Shown here: one piece after another, positions 1 through 13,151 of the stretch | Position numbering within the stretch: position 1 is the first letter of the stretch | Layout of the letters: each line of letters begins with the position of its first letter | NCBI GenBank assembly: GCA_004001285.1 | Contig: AP018697.1 | Span: 2,604,001 to 2,668,000, forward strand | Source: Arthrobacter sp. MN05-02 | GTDB taxonomy: Bacteria; Actinomycetota; Actinomycetes; Actinomycetales; Micrococcaceae | DNA: 64,000 nt | Direction of reading: 5' to 3' | Translations under genes and position numbers: made by a program | Notes under the pieces: model-generated | The model's input: only the letters and a program-made list of their open reading frames with translations | Told to the model about the DNA's origin: nothing | Databases searched by the model: none

Positions 1-1
1 G

Positions 2-271
2 GACCGCATCAAGATCGGCACGACGGCGAACCCGCGACAGCGCCTGGCCCGGATCTGGCATGACGAGGTCCTCGCCTTCGAGCGCGGCGACCGACTGGTG
101 GAGCACCGACGGCATGAGCAGTTCGCCGCCTGGCGCCTCGGCCGATCGGAATGGTTCACGGGCGCGCCGGAGATCGAGGAGGAGCACGTCGTCCGGCTCG
201 CCGCCGGGGTCGCTGATCCCTGGGCGCGGTACGCCCGCTGGCTCGGCGAAGCAGCCGCCCTCCGAGGGTGA
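2..271 (+). CDS. GIY-YIG nuclease family protein, C-terminal part
   Basis: The gene enters from the left edge and only its last 89 residues are visible. They begin DRIKIGTTANPRQRLARIW and continue with an H-x3-EQFAAWRLGRSEWF segment. This matches the C-terminal half of small GIY-YIG / T5orf172-type proteins, where the R-(I/V)-KIG-x3-N-x3-R stretch belongs to the nuclease fold. The GIY and YIG strands lie upstream and cannot be checked. Substrate and role are unknown; such genes occur both in phage-like contexts and as single chromosomal genes. The frame stays open to a TGA at the end and reads like real coding sequence. Confidence 0.6.
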   Translation, partial: DRIKIGTTANPRQRLARIWHDEVLAFERGDRLVEHRRHEQFAAWRLGRSEWFTGAPEIEEEHVVRLAAGVADPWARYARWLGEAAALRG

Positions 272-356
272 CGCCCCACCGTCAGCGGCCCGTCCGGGCA
301 GAGCTACCGAGGGCGAGGCGCTGCGACACGTCCCTCCGGGGCCTGCCCGCGACCGA

Positions 357-536
357 TCAGGTGAGGTCCGCGATGAGCGCGGAAGCGGCGCAGTCCCGGA
401 TCCCGTTGATGCCCGCCACCGTGGTGTCCTTGTCCCCGTAGGGCTCGCTCGTCACCAGGGTGGCACCGTCGTCCCCCGTGAGACGGAACCGGTACTGTTC
501 CTCGCCATCACGGTAGATCTCGAATCGTCCTGCCAC
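357..536 (-). CDS. DUF1508 / YegP-like small protein
   Basis: This 59-residue protein starts at GTG, preceded by a GGAGGA ribosome site. It begins VAGRFEIYRDGEEQYRFRL and later has the segments SEPYGDK and GINGIRDCA. The pattern F-E-(I/V)-Y-x-D-x3-(Q/E)-(Y/W)-R-F-R-L followed by G-I-(N/E)-x-(I/V)-(R/K) is the single DUF1508 (YegP) repeat. The fold is a small alpha-beta sandwich whose biochemical role is not established. It stands alone, pointing towards the partial GIY-YIG gene. I am fairly sure of the family and offer no function. Confidence 0.75.
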   Translation of the reverse strand: MAGRFEIYRDGEEQYRFRLTGDDGATLVTSEPYGDKDTTVAGINGIRDCAASALIADLT

Positions 537-744
537 GCGTGCCTCCTCCGTCGTGATGCGCTGCGCCGCCTACAGGGAGCGGGCGGCGACGGGACCCCGT
601 CCGTGGGCAGCGCTGTCACGCCCCCATAGAACCCGCTGTGGTTCTCCTGAGCAACTGCTCGTCCACCGGTGGTCGGACTTGTCGTCCACAGCCCGTACGG
701 GGGAACATCCCGGCCGTGCACCCCGGCCCGTCGCGTGCAGGCGC

Positions 745-1875
745 TCAGGCGGTCCCGTCCGAGCAGGGCTCGGGCGGGCGTGTCGGCGGTGACGCGTCGG
801 AGTGCCGCGCGATCGTCGCCGTGGCCCTGCGCAACGCCTCGGACGGGACATCGGACACCAGGTCCTCGAGGAAGGCGTACCGGCGCAGCCACTGCTTCCG
901 TACGCCGTCGCGCCCTTCGCTGACGCGGTGCCACCAGTCCGCGATATCGCCCCACCCCGGCGCGGCCAGGGACCCGCCCACTTGCTGCACCGACAGCGAA
1001 GCGCAGAGGTTGGCGAAGCCGAGGCGGTCCGCGAGGGAGAAGCCCGCGAGGTCGGCCATCACGAAGGCCGCTCCGAAGCAGTCACCCGCCCCGGTCGGAT
1101 CGTAGGCCGACACCGGCAGTGCCGGCACCCACTCCTCCTCCCCCGTCACCGAGTCGATCGCTATCGCGCCCTGCTGGCCCACCGTGACGACGGCGACCGG
1201 CACGCGGTCCGCCAGGGAATAGAGCGCGGTCCACGGATCGTCCGTGCGCGTGTACGCCATCGCCTCGACCGCGTTCGGCATGAACGCGTAGAAGTGCTCG
1301 AGCGACTCGAGCGTTCCCGCCGCCCACTCCCCCGCGGGATCCCAGCCGACGTCGCCGAACAGCTTCGTCCCCTGGGCCGCGGCCGCCCGCGCCCACGGCT
1401 CCACCACCGGCTCCACCCCGACGACGGCGGCGCGGCACGACGGCGGCGTCCCGATCAGCTCCGAGGCACGCAGTGGTGCGGGGTGCCCGTGCGTCACCAT
1501 CGAACGGTCCTGGTGCACGGAGAGCGACACCGTCACCGGCGAGTGCCACTGCCCGAACACCCGCGACCTCGACAGGTCCACATGCTCCTGGTCCTGCAGC
1601 ACGTCCCAGTTGAACTGGCCGTAGCCGTCGTCACCGAAGGCCGCAGCGAGCGTGGTGTGGAGCCCGAGCCTGCTCGCGGCGATGGCCTGGTTCGCGATGC
1701 CCCCGGGCCCGGATCCCATGCCGTCGGTCCAGACCTCCGTGCCCGGTGAGGGCAGCTGATCGAGCCCGGTGAAGATGATGTCGAAGAACACCTGTCCGGC
1801 GAGCAGGAGGTCGAACTCGGGACTGTCCGGCGCGCGCGTGGCCGCCAGCGGATCGAAGCGGTGCTGATGGGCCAT
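745..1875 (-). CDS. PfkB-family carbohydrate kinase
   Basis: This 376-residue protein has the two ribokinase/PfkB signatures. A glycine-rich substrate-binding segment GPGGIANQA lies at about residues 56-64. The C-terminal DPTGAGD box is at 259-265, its last Asp being the expected catalytic base for ATP-dependent phosphorylation of a sugar hydroxyl. The length exceeds the usual 300-330 because of an N-terminal extension of about 20 residues and a polar tail ending PPTRPPEPCSDGTA. It diverges from a GH4 glycosidase gene with about 120 bp between them, so a shared sugar pathway is plausible. The sugar cannot be named from sequence. Confidence 0.85.
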   Translation of the reverse strand: MAHQHRFDPLAATRAPDSPEFDLLLAGQVFFDIIFTGLDQLPSPGTEVWTDGMGSGPGGIANQAIAASRLGLHTTLAAAFGDDGYGQFNWDVLQDQEHVDLSRSRVFGQWHSPVTVSLSVHQDRSMVTHGHPAPLRASELIGTPPSCRAAVVGVEPVVEPWARAAAAQGTKLFGDVGWDPAGEWAAGTLESLEHFYAFMPNAVEAMAYTRTDDPWTALYSLADRVPVAVVTVGQQGAIAIDSVTGEEEWVPALPVSAYDPTGAGDCFGAAFVMADLAGFSLADRLGFANLCASLSVQQVGGSLAAPGWGDIADWWHRVSEGRDGVRKQWLRRYAFLEDLVSDVPSEALRRATATIARHSDASPPTRPPEPCSDGTA

Positions 1876-1996
1876 GTACGGCAGAATACTTCCAAGGCGC
1901 CGGTCGCGGGGCGGCAGGTGTCATGGAGTACCGTGCACAGCACCGCCGCCGAGCACGCACGGCAGCGGACCATCCACCACGGAAGCGGGTCGAGCC

Positions 1997-3367
1997 TTGC
2001 CCAGTACGGACGGAACCGGTGCGCGCCTGGTCATCGTGGGCGGCGGCGGCTTCCGGGTGCCGCTCGTCTACCGCGCACTTCTCGACGGCCCGTTCGCCGG
2101 GCTCGTGACCGACGTCGTCCTGCTCGACGCGCTGCCGGAGCGCGCCCGCGCCGTCGCCCGGGTGCTCGGTGCGCTGCCGCGGCCCGCCGGCCGCCCGGCG
2201 CCGTCGGTGCGCGTCGAGTCCCGCCTCGAGGACGCGCTGCCAGGGGCGGACATCGTCTTCGCCGCGGTGCGCAGCGGCGGATCGGAGGGGCGCATCCTCG
2301 ACGAGCGCGTGGCCCTGGCAGCCGGACTGCTGGGACAGGAGACCGTCGGTGCAGGCGGCATCTCCTACGCCCTGCGGTCCATCCCGGACATGATGCGCGT
2401 GGCGGCCCTGATGCGCGCCCATGCCCCCGACGCCTGGCTGATCAACTTCACGAATCCCGCGGGCATGGTCACCGAGGCGGTCTCGGCGGTCCTGGGCTCC
2501 CGGGTCGTCGGGATCTGCGACTCGGCGTCGGGCCTCGTAGCGCGGGCGGCACGGGCCGCGGGCGTAGACCTGCACGGCTCGCTCGCCGGTGTCGACTACG
2601 TCGGTCTGAACCATCTGGGCTGGCTCCGCGGCCTGACGGCGGACGGGACCGACCGCCTTCCCGCGCTCCTGGCCGATCCCGCGCGACTCGCCCGCTTCGA
2701 GGAGGGACGCCTGTTCGGCCCGGACCTCCTGCGGGCCCTCGGCGCCCTGCCCAACGAGTACCTGTTCTACTACTACTTCCACCGCGAGGCCCTGGGGTCC
2801 ATCCGGGCTGCGGACAGGACGCGGGGGGAGATCCTCCGCGACCAGCAGCTGGAGCTCTACCCGCGCCTGCTCGCCGCGGCGGATCCGCTCGCCGTGTGGG
2901 AGGACGCCCGGCGGGAACGGGAGTCCGGCTACCTGGCCGAGGCGCGCGGCGAGGACGAGCAGCGGGACGAGGCGGACCTCGCCGGCGGCGGGTACGAGCG
3001 CGTGGCCCTCCAGGTCATGCGCGCCCTGCTCACGGGCCGCCGCGCGGAGCTCATCCTGAACGTCCGCAACGCGTCGACCTTCCCCGGGCTCCCCCCGGAC
3101 GCCGTCGTGGAGGTTCCGTCCGTCGTCGACAGCTCGGGCGCCCGCCCGCTGGCCGCCGCGCCGCTGACGCTGCACCAGCTCGGCCTCATGGCGGACGTCA
3201 AGGCCGTCGAGCAGCACACCGTGCGGGCTGCGGTGCACGGGGACCGCGACTCTGCCCTTCGTGCGCTCGCGGGCCATCCGCTGGTCGACTCCTTCCATGC
3301 CGCCGCGCGGGTCCTCGCGGGCTACGAGGAGGCGTTCCCCGCGCTGAGGGCGTCCTGGTCCGGCTGA
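1997..3367 (+). CDS. GH4-family 6-phospho-beta-glucosidase-like enzyme
   Basis: I chose a TTG start preceded by GGAAG. It gives 456 residues, normal for glycoside hydrolase family 4; an upstream in-frame ATG would overlap the divergent kinase gene. Family marks are visible: the NAD-binding GGGG loop at 15-18, GQETVGAGG at about 113-121, FTNPAG at 151-156, the metal-ligand Cys174 in VGICD and His206 in GLNHLGW. GH4 enzymes use NAD and a divalent metal in a redox-assisted hydrolysis, usually of 6-phosphoglycosides. The sequence looks closest to the 6-phospho-beta-glucosidase branch. Its 3' end overlaps the convergent aldolase gene by 46 bp. Confidence 0.8.
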   Translation: MPSTDGTGARLVIVGGGGFRVPLVYRALLDGPFAGLVTDVVLLDALPERARAVARVLGALPRPAGRPAPSVRVESRLEDALPGADIVFAAVRSGGSEGRILDERVALAAGLLGQETVGAGGISYALRSIPDMMRVAALMRAHAPDAWLINFTNPAGMVTEAVSAVLGSRVVGICDSASGLVARAARAAGVDLHGSLAGVDYVGLNHLGWLRGLTADGTDRLPALLADPARLARFEEGRLFGPDLLRALGALPNEYLFYYYFHREALGSIRAADRTRGEILRDQQLELYPRLLAAADPLAVWEDARRERESGYLAEARGEDEQRDEADLAGGGYERVALQVMRALLTGRRAELILNVRNASTFPGLPPDAVVEVPSVVDSSGARPLAAAPLTLHQLGLMADVKAVEQHTVRAAVHGDRDSALRALAGHPLVDSFHAAARVLAGYEEAFPALRASWSG

Positions 3368-4122
3368 TGCCGACCGTCGGCGTGCATGCGGCGCCGCACC
3401 TCGTCCGCCCCAAGGGGCAGCAGGCCGGTGTCCGTCGTCGCCGCGACCCAGGAGAAGCCTGCCGTGCCGAGGACCGCCGCGCGTTCCGGCGTCCCCGCGT
3501 AGGCACCAGCCAGGATCCCTGCGGCCCTGCAGGCGCCGACGATCCTTCTCAGCGGAGCGCGCTCCCCCGTCGACGCGAGGAGGTCGTCGACCTCCAGTCC
3601 GAGGGCGAGCGACAGGTCGAACGGACCGACGAAGACCATGTCCACTCCGGGGACCGCGGCGATCGCCTCCACCGCCTCCAGGGCACGGGCGGTCTCGATC
3701 ATCACCGAGCACAGCGGGACCGTGTGCCGTCCGCCGTCGGAACCCGGCCGGTGCACCGGCCGGCTGCCCTGGAGCGGTCCCCAGCTCCTGGCCCCGAGGG
3801 GTGGGTAGTGGCTGGCGGCCACGGCCGCTTCGGCGTCGGCCACGCTGTCGACGAGGGGCACGACGACGCCGTCGGCTCCCGCGTCGAGCGCCCTGCCGAT
3901 CAGCGCGGCATCGTTGGCGGCGACCCGCACGAGCATCGGGGCACCGTCCGCCGTCCGCGGACCGAGGGTGTTCCGCAGCGCACGATCGTCGAAGTGGCCG
4001 TGCTGGGCGTCGAGACCCACCCAGCCGAGACCGGCCGCCGCCAGTGCATTCGTCAGTCGGGGTTCGCCGAGGGTGGCCCACACGCCGAGCATCGGGTCCC
4101 GGCCAGGCATTCCGTCAGTCAT
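3322..4122 (-). CDS. HpcH/HpaI aldolase family protein
   Basis: This 266-residue protein starts at ATG after a G-rich ribosome site. It follows the class II pyruvate aldolase pattern: GLDAQHG near residue 37 (the HpaI-type D-x-x-H-G), AGADGVVVPLVDS near 80, GARSWGPLQG near 105, MIET near 140 (metal-ligand Glu) and GVDMVFVGPFDLS near 160 (metal-ligand Asp). Relatives cleave or make 4-hydroxy-2-oxoacids into pyruvate and an aldehyde; the substrate here is unknown. The gene overlaps the end of the GH4 gene on the opposite strand. The last 20 or so residues are low-similarity tail. Confidence 0.8.
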   Translation of the reverse strand: MTDGMPGRDPMLGVWATLGEPRLTNALAAAGLGWVGLDAQHGHFDDRALRNTLGPRTADGAPMLVRVAANDAALIGRALDAGADGVVVPLVDSVADAEAAVAASHYPPLGARSWGPLQGSRPVHRPGSDGGRHTVPLCSVMIETARALEAVEAIAAVPGVDMVFVGPFDLSLALGLEVDDLLASTGERAPLRRIVGACRAAGILAGAYAGTPERAAVLGTAGFSWVAATTDTGLLPLGADEVRRRMHADGRHQPDQDALSAGNASS

Positions 4123-4247
4123 CCCCCCATTGTCACCCTCGACCGGGCGCGACAGCACCGGGGTGGCATTCGGACGTGCGCCGGGGACCCGCCGGGGCGT
4201 ACCGGCCGGCGGGCGCCCCGCGTCCGTCGGCCGGCCCGCTGACGGGC

Positions 4248-5294
<1,047 letters not shown>

Positions 5295-5347
5295 CCCCTC
5301 ATCCTAGGCGAGTGGGTGCTGCGTCCCCGGAGAGGCGCGGTCGGGTT

Positions 5348-6553
5348 CTACGGGACCCGGAGCGGCCCCGGGGGCGGCTCGGCCGATGATCCCGGACCCT
5401 TCCCCGCAGGGCGGATGGCGCGCACCGATTTGTTCCGTCCGCTGGCCTTCGCGGCGTACAGCGCCTGGTCGGCTGCGGCGATCGCTGCGTCGAGATCGTA
5501 GTCCGCCGCTTCGATGGCGGCGATACCGTAGCTCACGGTCGGCATCTCGAACCCGCCCGGCGTGGAGTGTCCCCGCAGGGCCCTGCTCACGTCCCGGGTG
5601 ATGTCCTCGCTCCTGGACACCGAGGCTCCGGGCAGCAGGAAGATGAACTCCTCGCCCCCGTACCGGCCCACGAGATCGGTGGAGCGGACGGTCTCGGCGC
5701 AGGCGGCGGCGAAGGCCTTGAGGACGGTGTCTCCCGCCGCATGGCCGTGGGTGTCGTTGATGCTCTTGAAGAAGTCGAGGTCGGCGAGGATCAGCGTCCC
5801 GGGCCGGTCCGTCCGCGCGAGCCGGTCCGTCTGCACGGACGCGAGGTCGAAGAACCCCGAGCGGTTGAGCAGCCCCGTCAGCGCGTCCCGGTCGGCACGC
5901 GTGCGCAGGTCGGTGGCGATCTGCTCGGCACTCAGCGCCGCGGCGCTGAAGGACACGACGACGAGCAGCAGCATGGTGATCAGGGTGGTGATGCCCGAGC
6001 CGAAGTAGGTGGTGAAGACGTACCCGTCCTGGCCGCCGGCCACGAACGCGACGCACCGGCCCAGGTAGAGGAGCGCCAGGAAACCGGAGGCGACCGCCAG
6101 GGGTGCCTGCACCCTGCTGTAGCTGCTGGGCAGCCGCCACAGCTCCCACGAGGCGAGTCCGATGGTCAGCGACATCATGCCGAGGAACACCGGACCGCCG
6201 GACCACGTGTTGGTGGCGGGGTTGTCGACCGCCGAGGCGAGCAGCGTCAGGAGCGGTGCCGCCGACAACTGGAGCCAGGCCGGTTTGCTGGTCCGCAGTG
6301 TCCGGGCGCCCGCCCAGACACTGACCGCACCCAGGACCAGCAGCGTGTTGGACAGCGGGTTCGCCCAGACCTGGTGCCCCGTGCCGTCGAGCAGGTAGCC
6401 GGAGGACCCGATGAAGAAGAAGGCGATGGCGGCGCACCACCACGCGCTGTAGGCGGACCGGGTCTGGCGGAAGGCGACGGTGTAGAACAGCACGAAGAGG
6501 GTGATGGCGATGGCCCCGAAAGCCACCCGCAGTGTCGTGATGTCCAGGGTCAT
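5348..6553 (-). CDS. Membrane-anchored diguanylate cyclase
   Basis: This 401-residue protein has a hydrophobic N-terminal half (about residues 5-210) with roughly six or seven membrane segments and no recognised ligand domain. A GGDEF domain follows at about 220-385. It keeps the metal-binding D258 and D260 in ADLDFFKSINDTHGH, and the signature is GGEEF at 299-303, an accepted active variant. RSTD at 290-293 sits five residues before it and matches the inhibitory I-site RxxD. It should condense two GTP into cyclic di-GMP under product inhibition. Together with the EAL protein near 20 kb, the window encodes both synthesis and breakdown of this messenger. Confidence 0.88.
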   Translation of the reverse strand: MTLDITTLRVAFGAIAITLFVLFYTVAFRQTRSAYSAWWCAAIAFFFIGSSGYLLDGTGHQVWANPLSNTLLVLGAVSVWAGARTLRTSKPAWLQLSAAPLLTLLASAVDNPATNTWSGGPVFLGMMSLTIGLASWELWRLPSSYSRVQAPLAVASGFLALLYLGRCVAFVAGGQDGYVFTTYFGSGITTLITMLLLVVVSFSAAALSAEQIATDLRTRADRDALTGLLNRSGFFDLASVQTDRLARTDRPGTLILADLDFFKSINDTHGHAAGDTVLKAFAAACAETVRSTDLVGRYGGEEFIFLLPGASVSRSEDITRDVSRALRGHSTPGGFEMPTVSYGIAAIEAADYDLDAAIAAADQALYAAKASGRNKSVRAIRPAGKGPGSSAEPPPGPLRVP

Positions 6554-6597
6554 GGTGTTCCTGCCGCCTCGTGCCTTCCGGATCCCTGCACCCGGGT

Positions 6598-6637
6598 GGG
6601 CGGGATCCGCCTCCCCTCGGGGGAGGATCTCCCGCCC
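6598..6637 (-). terminator. Hairpin after the treXYZ operon
   Basis: An inverted repeat has an outer stem GGGCGGGA/TCCCGCCC, a small internal loop, and an inner stem CCTCCCC/GGGGAGG around the loop TCG. It lies between the treZ stop and the start of the diguanylate cyclase gene, about 75 bp past treZ. No U-tract follows, as is common in high-GC actinobacteria. I read it as the likely operon terminator. Confidence 0.55.
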
Positions 6638-6710
6638 AGTATGCCGGAGTCCACCGACCCTTTGTCCCGCCGGGCGCCCCTCCTGTCGTAACCCTTGCAG
6701 AGTCCGCGGG

Positions 6711-8465
6711 CTACACTGCGGCGAGGCTGAGGACGAGCGCTGCGTGGGGTGGCAGCTGCACGGTGTCGGCCAGCAGCCCGACGCCGTCGACCGTGGACAG
6801 CAGGACCTCGGCGTCGGCCCCGCGCACGGGGACGGTCGCCATCGCGTCGGCCAGGTTCAGGACGACGGCGGTGCTGCCACGGTGCAGGACGATCCAGCGG
6901 CTGTCCTCGTCGAACTCCACCGAGATGCTGCCGAAGTCGGGATCGCGCAGTTCGGGGCGCGAGCGGCGCAGGCGGATGAGCTCTCGGTAGGTGGCGAGCA
7001 GCTCGGCGTGGTGCCCCTGCTCCGCCTCGGCCCACTGCAGCTTCGCGGAGGCGAACGTCGCGGGATCCTGGGGGTTGGGCACGTCCTCCGGGCGCCAGCC
7101 CATGCGCTCGAACTCCTTGAGCCGCCCCTCGGCCGTGGCCTTGCCGAGTTCCGGTTCCGGGTGGGACGTGAAGAACGGCCAGGGCGTGGACGCACCGTAC
7201 TCCTCGCCCATGAAGAGCATCGGGGTGAAGGGACCGAGGATGTTCAGCACGGCGGCCTGCGCGAGCTGTGCCGGGTTCAGGGAGGCGCTGATGCGGTCTC
7301 CGGCCGCCCTGTTCCCGATCTGGTCGTGGTTCTGCGTCGCGACGACCAGCTGGAGCGGCGAGACGCGGGACGGGTCGATCTCGCGGCCGTGGTGGCGTTC
7401 GCGGAACGACGAGTAGGTCCCGTTGTGGAAGAATCCCTTCTCGAGGACCTTCGCGAGTGCCCCGACCGAGTTGAAGTCGAGGTAGTACCCCTCGGTCTCC
7501 CCCGTCAGGTTGACGTGCACCGCGTGGTGGAAGTCGTCGCTCCACTGGCCGGCCAGTCCGTACCCGCCGACGTCGCGGCCCTGGATGAGGCGCGGGTTGT
7601 TCAGGTCCGATTCCGCGATGAGGAACAGCGGCTTGCCGAGCTCCGCCGCGCACTCGTCGGTGCGCGTGCTGAACTCCTCGAGGATGTGCACGGCGCGCTC
7701 GTCGTGCAGGGCGTGCACGGCGTCGAGGCGGAGGCCGTCCACGTGGTAGTCCCGGAACCACATGAGCAGGTTCTCGACCACGTACTCGCGCACCTCGTCC
7801 GACTGCGGTCCGTCGAGGTTCAGCGCGTCGCCCCACGTGTTGGAGAGGCCCTCCGTGAGGTAGGGGCCGAAGAGCCCGAGGTAGTTCCCGCTCGGGCCGA
7901 GGTGGTTGTGGACGACGTCCTGGATGACGCCGAGGCCCTTCTGGTGCGCGGCGTCCACGAAGCGCTGGTAGGCGGCCGGACCGCCGTAGGTCTCCTGGAC
8001 GGCGTACCAGAGGACGCCGTCGTAGCCCCAGTTGTGGGTCCCGTTGAAGGCGTTGACGGGCAGGAGCTCCACGTACTGGACGCCGAGGTCCACGAGGTGG
8101 TCCAGCTTGCCGATCGCGGCGTCGAGCGTCCCCTCGGGGGTGAACGTGCCGAGGTGCATCTCGTAGATGACGCCGCCGTTGAGGCCCGGCGACTGCCACG
8201 ACTCGTCCTGCCAGTCGTGGGCGCCCGGGTCGAAGGTGCGGGAGAGCTGGTGCACGCCCTCGGGCTGGCGGCGCGAGCGCGGGTCCGGGACGGGGGTGTC
8301 GGAGCCGTCGACGAGGTACCCGTAGGAGACGTCCGACGACGACGGCGGCGCGTCCGACGGATGCCACCAGTCGCCCTCGCCCCGGGTCATCGGGTACTCG
8401 GTGCCGTCCGCCACGAGCGTGAGGGACTCGGCGCGGGGCGCCCAGACGTCGAACGGTGTACTCAT
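6711..8465 (-). CDS. treZ: Malto-oligosyltrehalose trehalohydrolase
   Basis: This 584-residue GH13 enzyme hydrolyses the maltotriosyl-trehalose-type ends made by TreY and releases free trehalose. It opens with the short N-terminal beta domain [18 protein letters not shown] and then has the GH13 blocks: [20 protein letters not shown] with the nucleophile Asp, LIAESDLNN with the acid Glu, and [11 protein letters not shown]. The early [17 protein letters not shown] segment is typical of TreZ and GlgB relatives. Its ATG overlaps the treY stop as ATGA, so translation is probably coupled. It is the last gene of the treX-treY-treZ run. Confidence 0.95.
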   Translation of the reverse strand: MSTPFDVWAPRAESLTLVADGTEYPMTRGEGDWWHPSDAPPSSSDVSYGYLVDGSDTPVPDPRSRRQPEGVHQLSRTFDPGAHDWQDESWQSPGLNGGVIYEMHLGTFTPEGTLDAAIGKLDHLVDLGVQYVELLPVNAFNGTHNWGYDGVLWYAVQETYGGPAAYQRFVDAAHQKGLGVIQDVVHNHLGPSGNYLGLFGPYLTEGLSNTWGDALNLDGPQSDEVREYVVENLLMWFRDYHVDGLRLDAVHALHDERAVHILEEFSTRTDECAAELGKPLFLIAESDLNNPRLIQGRDVGGYGLAGQWSDDFHHAVHVNLTGETEGYYLDFNSVGALAKVLEKGFFHNGTYSSFRERHHGREIDPSRVSPLQLVVATQNHDQIGNRAAGDRISASLNPAQLAQAAVLNILGPFTPMLFMGEEYGASTPWPFFTSHPEPELGKATAEGRLKEFERMGWRPEDVPNPQDPATFASAKLQWAEAEQGHHAELLATYRELIRLRRSRPELRDPDFGSISVEFDEDSRWIVLHRGSTAVVLNLADAMATVPVRGADAEVLLSTVDGVGLLADTVQLPPHAALVLSLAAV

Positions 8466-10777
8466 GATGCGTCCTCCTGGACCAGTAGGGCTGCGGGGAA
8501 GGTGGTGAAGAGGTCGGCCGCGCGGACGGTGCCGCCCGGGACGGTGGCGCCGGTGAGCGCGCACGTGTAGGTGCCGGACGGGAGTTCCAGCGTGGTGTCC
8601 CCCCACCCGCCGCGCTGCTCGAGCCCGTAGGGCAGTCGCGTGATCAGGGTGATGGCACCCCCGCGGTCGAAGCCGAAGACGTGGTCCGCGGCGTCGCCGG
8701 AGGACCGGATGGCGGTGTAGCCGGTGAACAGTTCGGGACGGTCCCGGCGGAGCTTCAGGGCGCGGGTCACCACGAGCAGCTTCGCGGCGGCGTCGGCACC
8801 AACCTGGGGCAGGGCGCCGAAGGCGAGGTCGGTGAGCACCTGCCGGCGCGCGTCGTAGTCCACCTCCCGGCGGTTGTCGGGATCCACGAGCGAGGTGTCC
8901 CAGAACTCCGTGCCCTGGTAGACGTCGGGCACCCCCGGCATGGTCAGCTGGAGCAGCTTCAGGCCGATCGAGTTCGACCAGCCCGCCTGCTGGATCCGCG
9001 TGACGAGGCCCTCGATGACGGCGTTGACCGAGGCGTCGTCGAACGCGGCGTCGACGGCGGCGTGCATGCCCCGCTCGAACTCCTCGTTCGGCGCCGTCCA
9101 GTGCGTACTCAGGTCGGCTTCGCGCGAGGCTTTCTCGGCGTAGGCGTGGGCGCGCTCGCGGCTCAGCGGCCATGCCCCGATCAGGGACTGCCAGAGCAGC
9201 GGCGCGAACGTCGGGTCGCCGATGGGCGCGAGGTCCTCGAGCCCCGAGAGCACGTCGGTCCAGACCTCGGGCAGTTCGGACAGGACGGAGATCCGGGAGC
9301 GGGTGTCCTCGCTGCGCTTCGTGTCGTGCGTGCTGAGGGTGGTCATGGCCAGCGGGCTGTCCGTCTCCCGTTCGAGCAGCCGCCGGTGGAGTTCCAGCGG
9401 GTCGAGCGAGAAGATGGCCGGATCAGCGCCGACCTCGTTGAGGGAGACGAGCCGCGAGTACCGGTAGAACGCGGTGTCCTCGACGCCCTTCGCCATGACC
9501 ATGCCGGAGGTCTGCTGGAAGCGGCGAGCCAGTTCCGTCAGTTCACCCGGACCGCCGTCGAGGAACGGGTCGAGCAGCGGATGCAGCGCTGTGATGGTGT
9601 CCGCCAAATCCGGCCGGCGTACCTGTGCGTCCCTCACCGCCTCGGCGAGGTATTCCGCGCCGGCGGGGAGGTAACTGCGGTAGACGGGGAAGCAGGTCAG
9701 CAGTTCGGCGATCGCGTCCGCCGCGACGTCCGGATCGAGGCCGGCGTCCGCCGGGACGAGCCGCGCGAGCCGCAGCACCTCGGAGCGGAGGATGCCGTCG
9801 GCGATACCGCGCTTCGTGCCATGGATCATCTCGTGGAACGGATCGACCGGCACGGACGCCGTGAGGGCGTGCTCGCCGGCCGGGTCCGTGAAGAGCCGGT
9901 CGATGTCGGCGAGGGCGTCGTAGCCGGTGGTTCCCTCGGTGGCCCAGTCCTCCGGCATCTTCTCCCCGGGCTCGAGGATCTTCTCCACGAGGACGTAGGC
10001 GCCGCCGGTCAGCGTCCGGAGGTCGTCGAGGTAGCCCTTGGGATCGGCGAGGCCGTCCGGGTGGTCGATGCGCAGGCCGTCCACGAGTCCCTCGTCGAAC
10101 CACCGCTTCACCTCGCTGTGGCTCTCCTGGAACACCCACGGCACCTCGACGCGCAGGCCCGCGAGGGTGTTCACGCCGAAGAAGCGCCGGTAGTTCAGCT
10201 CGCTGTCGGCGCGACGCCAGTTCACGAGCTCGTAGTGCTGGCGCTCGTGGACCTCGGCTCCGGTGTCACCCGGATGCGCTGTCCCTTCGGCGATCGGGTA
10301 CCGGTTGTCGTAGTAGTGCAGTTCGCCGTCGACGACGGTGAGCTGGTCCAGCTCACCGTCGCCGTCGCCCAGCACCGGTACGCGCAGCCGCCCGTCGTTG
10401 GCGTCCCAGTCGACGTCGAACGCCTCCGCCATGCGGGAGGAGCGTCCCTCCTTCAGCAGCTGCCACCACCAGGCGTTGTCGGCGGGCGTCTCGATGCCCA
10501 TGTGGTTCGGGACGATGTCGACGAGCACGCCCATCCCCGCGGCCCTGGCGGCCTCGCTGAGTGCGGCGAGGCCGCCGGGACCGCCCCGGTCGGGGTCGAC
10601 GGCGGTGGGATCGGTCACGTCGTAGCCGTGGCCCGATCCCTTCTCCGCCGTGAGGATCGGCGACAGGTACACCCAGTCCACTCCGAGGTCGTGCAGGTAC
10701 GGCACCAGGGCCGCAGCCCGATGCAGGTCGAACTCGCTCCGGATCTGCAGCCGGTAGGTCGATTTCGGTGTCAACAC
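8462..10777 (-). CDS. treY: Malto-oligosyltrehalose synthase
   Basis: This 771-residue GH13 enzyme isomerises the terminal alpha-1,4 glucosyl bond of a malto-oligosaccharide to alpha-1,1 and so forms a trehalosyl end. The start [16 protein letters not shown] is characteristic, followed by [20 protein letters not shown] and VDIVPNHMG. The catalytic blocks are [15 protein letters not shown], with the Asp, and [12 protein letters not shown], with the Glu. A TreY-type insertion occupies the middle and [11 protein letters not shown] is present. Length is normal for the family. It lies 49 bp downstream of glgX and overlaps treZ by four bases. Confidence 0.96.
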   Translation of the reverse strand: MLTPKSTYRLQIRSEFDLHRAAALVPYLHDLGVDWVYLSPILTAEKGSGHGYDVTDPTAVDPDRGGPGGLAALSEAARAAGMGVLVDIVPNHMGIETPADNAWWWQLLKEGRSSRMAEAFDVDWDANDGRLRVPVLGDGDGELDQLTVVDGELHYYDNRYPIAEGTAHPGDTGAEVHERQHYELVNWRRADSELNYRRFFGVNTLAGLRVEVPWVFQESHSEVKRWFDEGLVDGLRIDHPDGLADPKGYLDDLRTLTGGAYVLVEKILEPGEKMPEDWATEGTTGYDALADIDRLFTDPAGEHALTASVPVDPFHEMIHGTKRGIADGILRSEVLRLARLVPADAGLDPDVAADAIAELLTCFPVYRSYLPAGAEYLAEAVRDAQVRRPDLADTITALHPLLDPFLDGGPGELTELARRFQQTSGMVMAKGVEDTAFYRYSRLVSLNEVGADPAIFSLDPLELHRRLLERETDSPLAMTTLSTHDTKRSEDTRSRISVLSELPEVWTDVLSGLEDLAPIGDPTFAPLLWQSLIGAWPLSRERAHAYAEKASREADLSTHWTAPNEEFERGMHAAVDAAFDDASVNAVIEGLVTRIQQAGWSNSIGLKLLQLTMPGVPDVYQGTEFWDTSLVDPDNRREVDYDARRQVLTDLAFGALPQVGADAAAKLLVVTRALKLRRDRPELFTGYTAIRSSGDAADHVFGFDRGGAITLITRLPYGLEQRGGWGDTTLELPSGTYTCALTGATVPGGTVRAADLFTTFPAALLVQEDAS

Positions 10778-10826
10778 GTGGAAGTCCTCCTGGGACGGGG
10801 TGGTGGGTGTACCTGTCGGGGTGGTG

Positions 10827-13015
<2,189 letters not shown>

Positions 13016-13077
13016 GAGTTCTCCTTGGTGTCTTCTGCCGTGGGCGCCTGGGGGCGGCCACCGCGATACTCGCAGTC

Positions 13078-13099
13078 GTCGGGGTCCTCGGACCCCGAC
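13078..13099 (-). terminator. Perfect 10-bp hairpin between nnr and glgX
   Basis: GTCGGGGTCC and its exact reverse complement flank a 2-base loop. It lies about 50 bp past the nnrE-nnrD stop and 60 bp before the glgX start on the same strand, where transcription from glmS-acpS-nnr would be expected to end. There is no T-tract. Its place in an intergenic gap supports a terminator. Confidence 0.55.
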
Positions 13100-13151
13100 C
13101 TCCTGCTTCATACATAGCGCATTCGTCTGTCGGACTGGTTAACCGTGTCGC

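Noticed and set aside
537..744. Short open frames between the DUF1508 gene and the kinase gene.
   Set aside because: They are Arg/Pro-rich with no ribosome site or motif and look like high-GC noise.
1631..4081. An 816-codon minus-strand frame spanning the kinase, glycosidase and aldolase region.
   Set aside because: It cuts across three well-supported genes and contains no known motif.
6501..8570. A 689-codon open frame on the plus strand opposite treZ.
   Set aside because: It mirrors treZ codons in a high-GC antisense frame, has no recognisable domain, and treZ on the other strand is certain.
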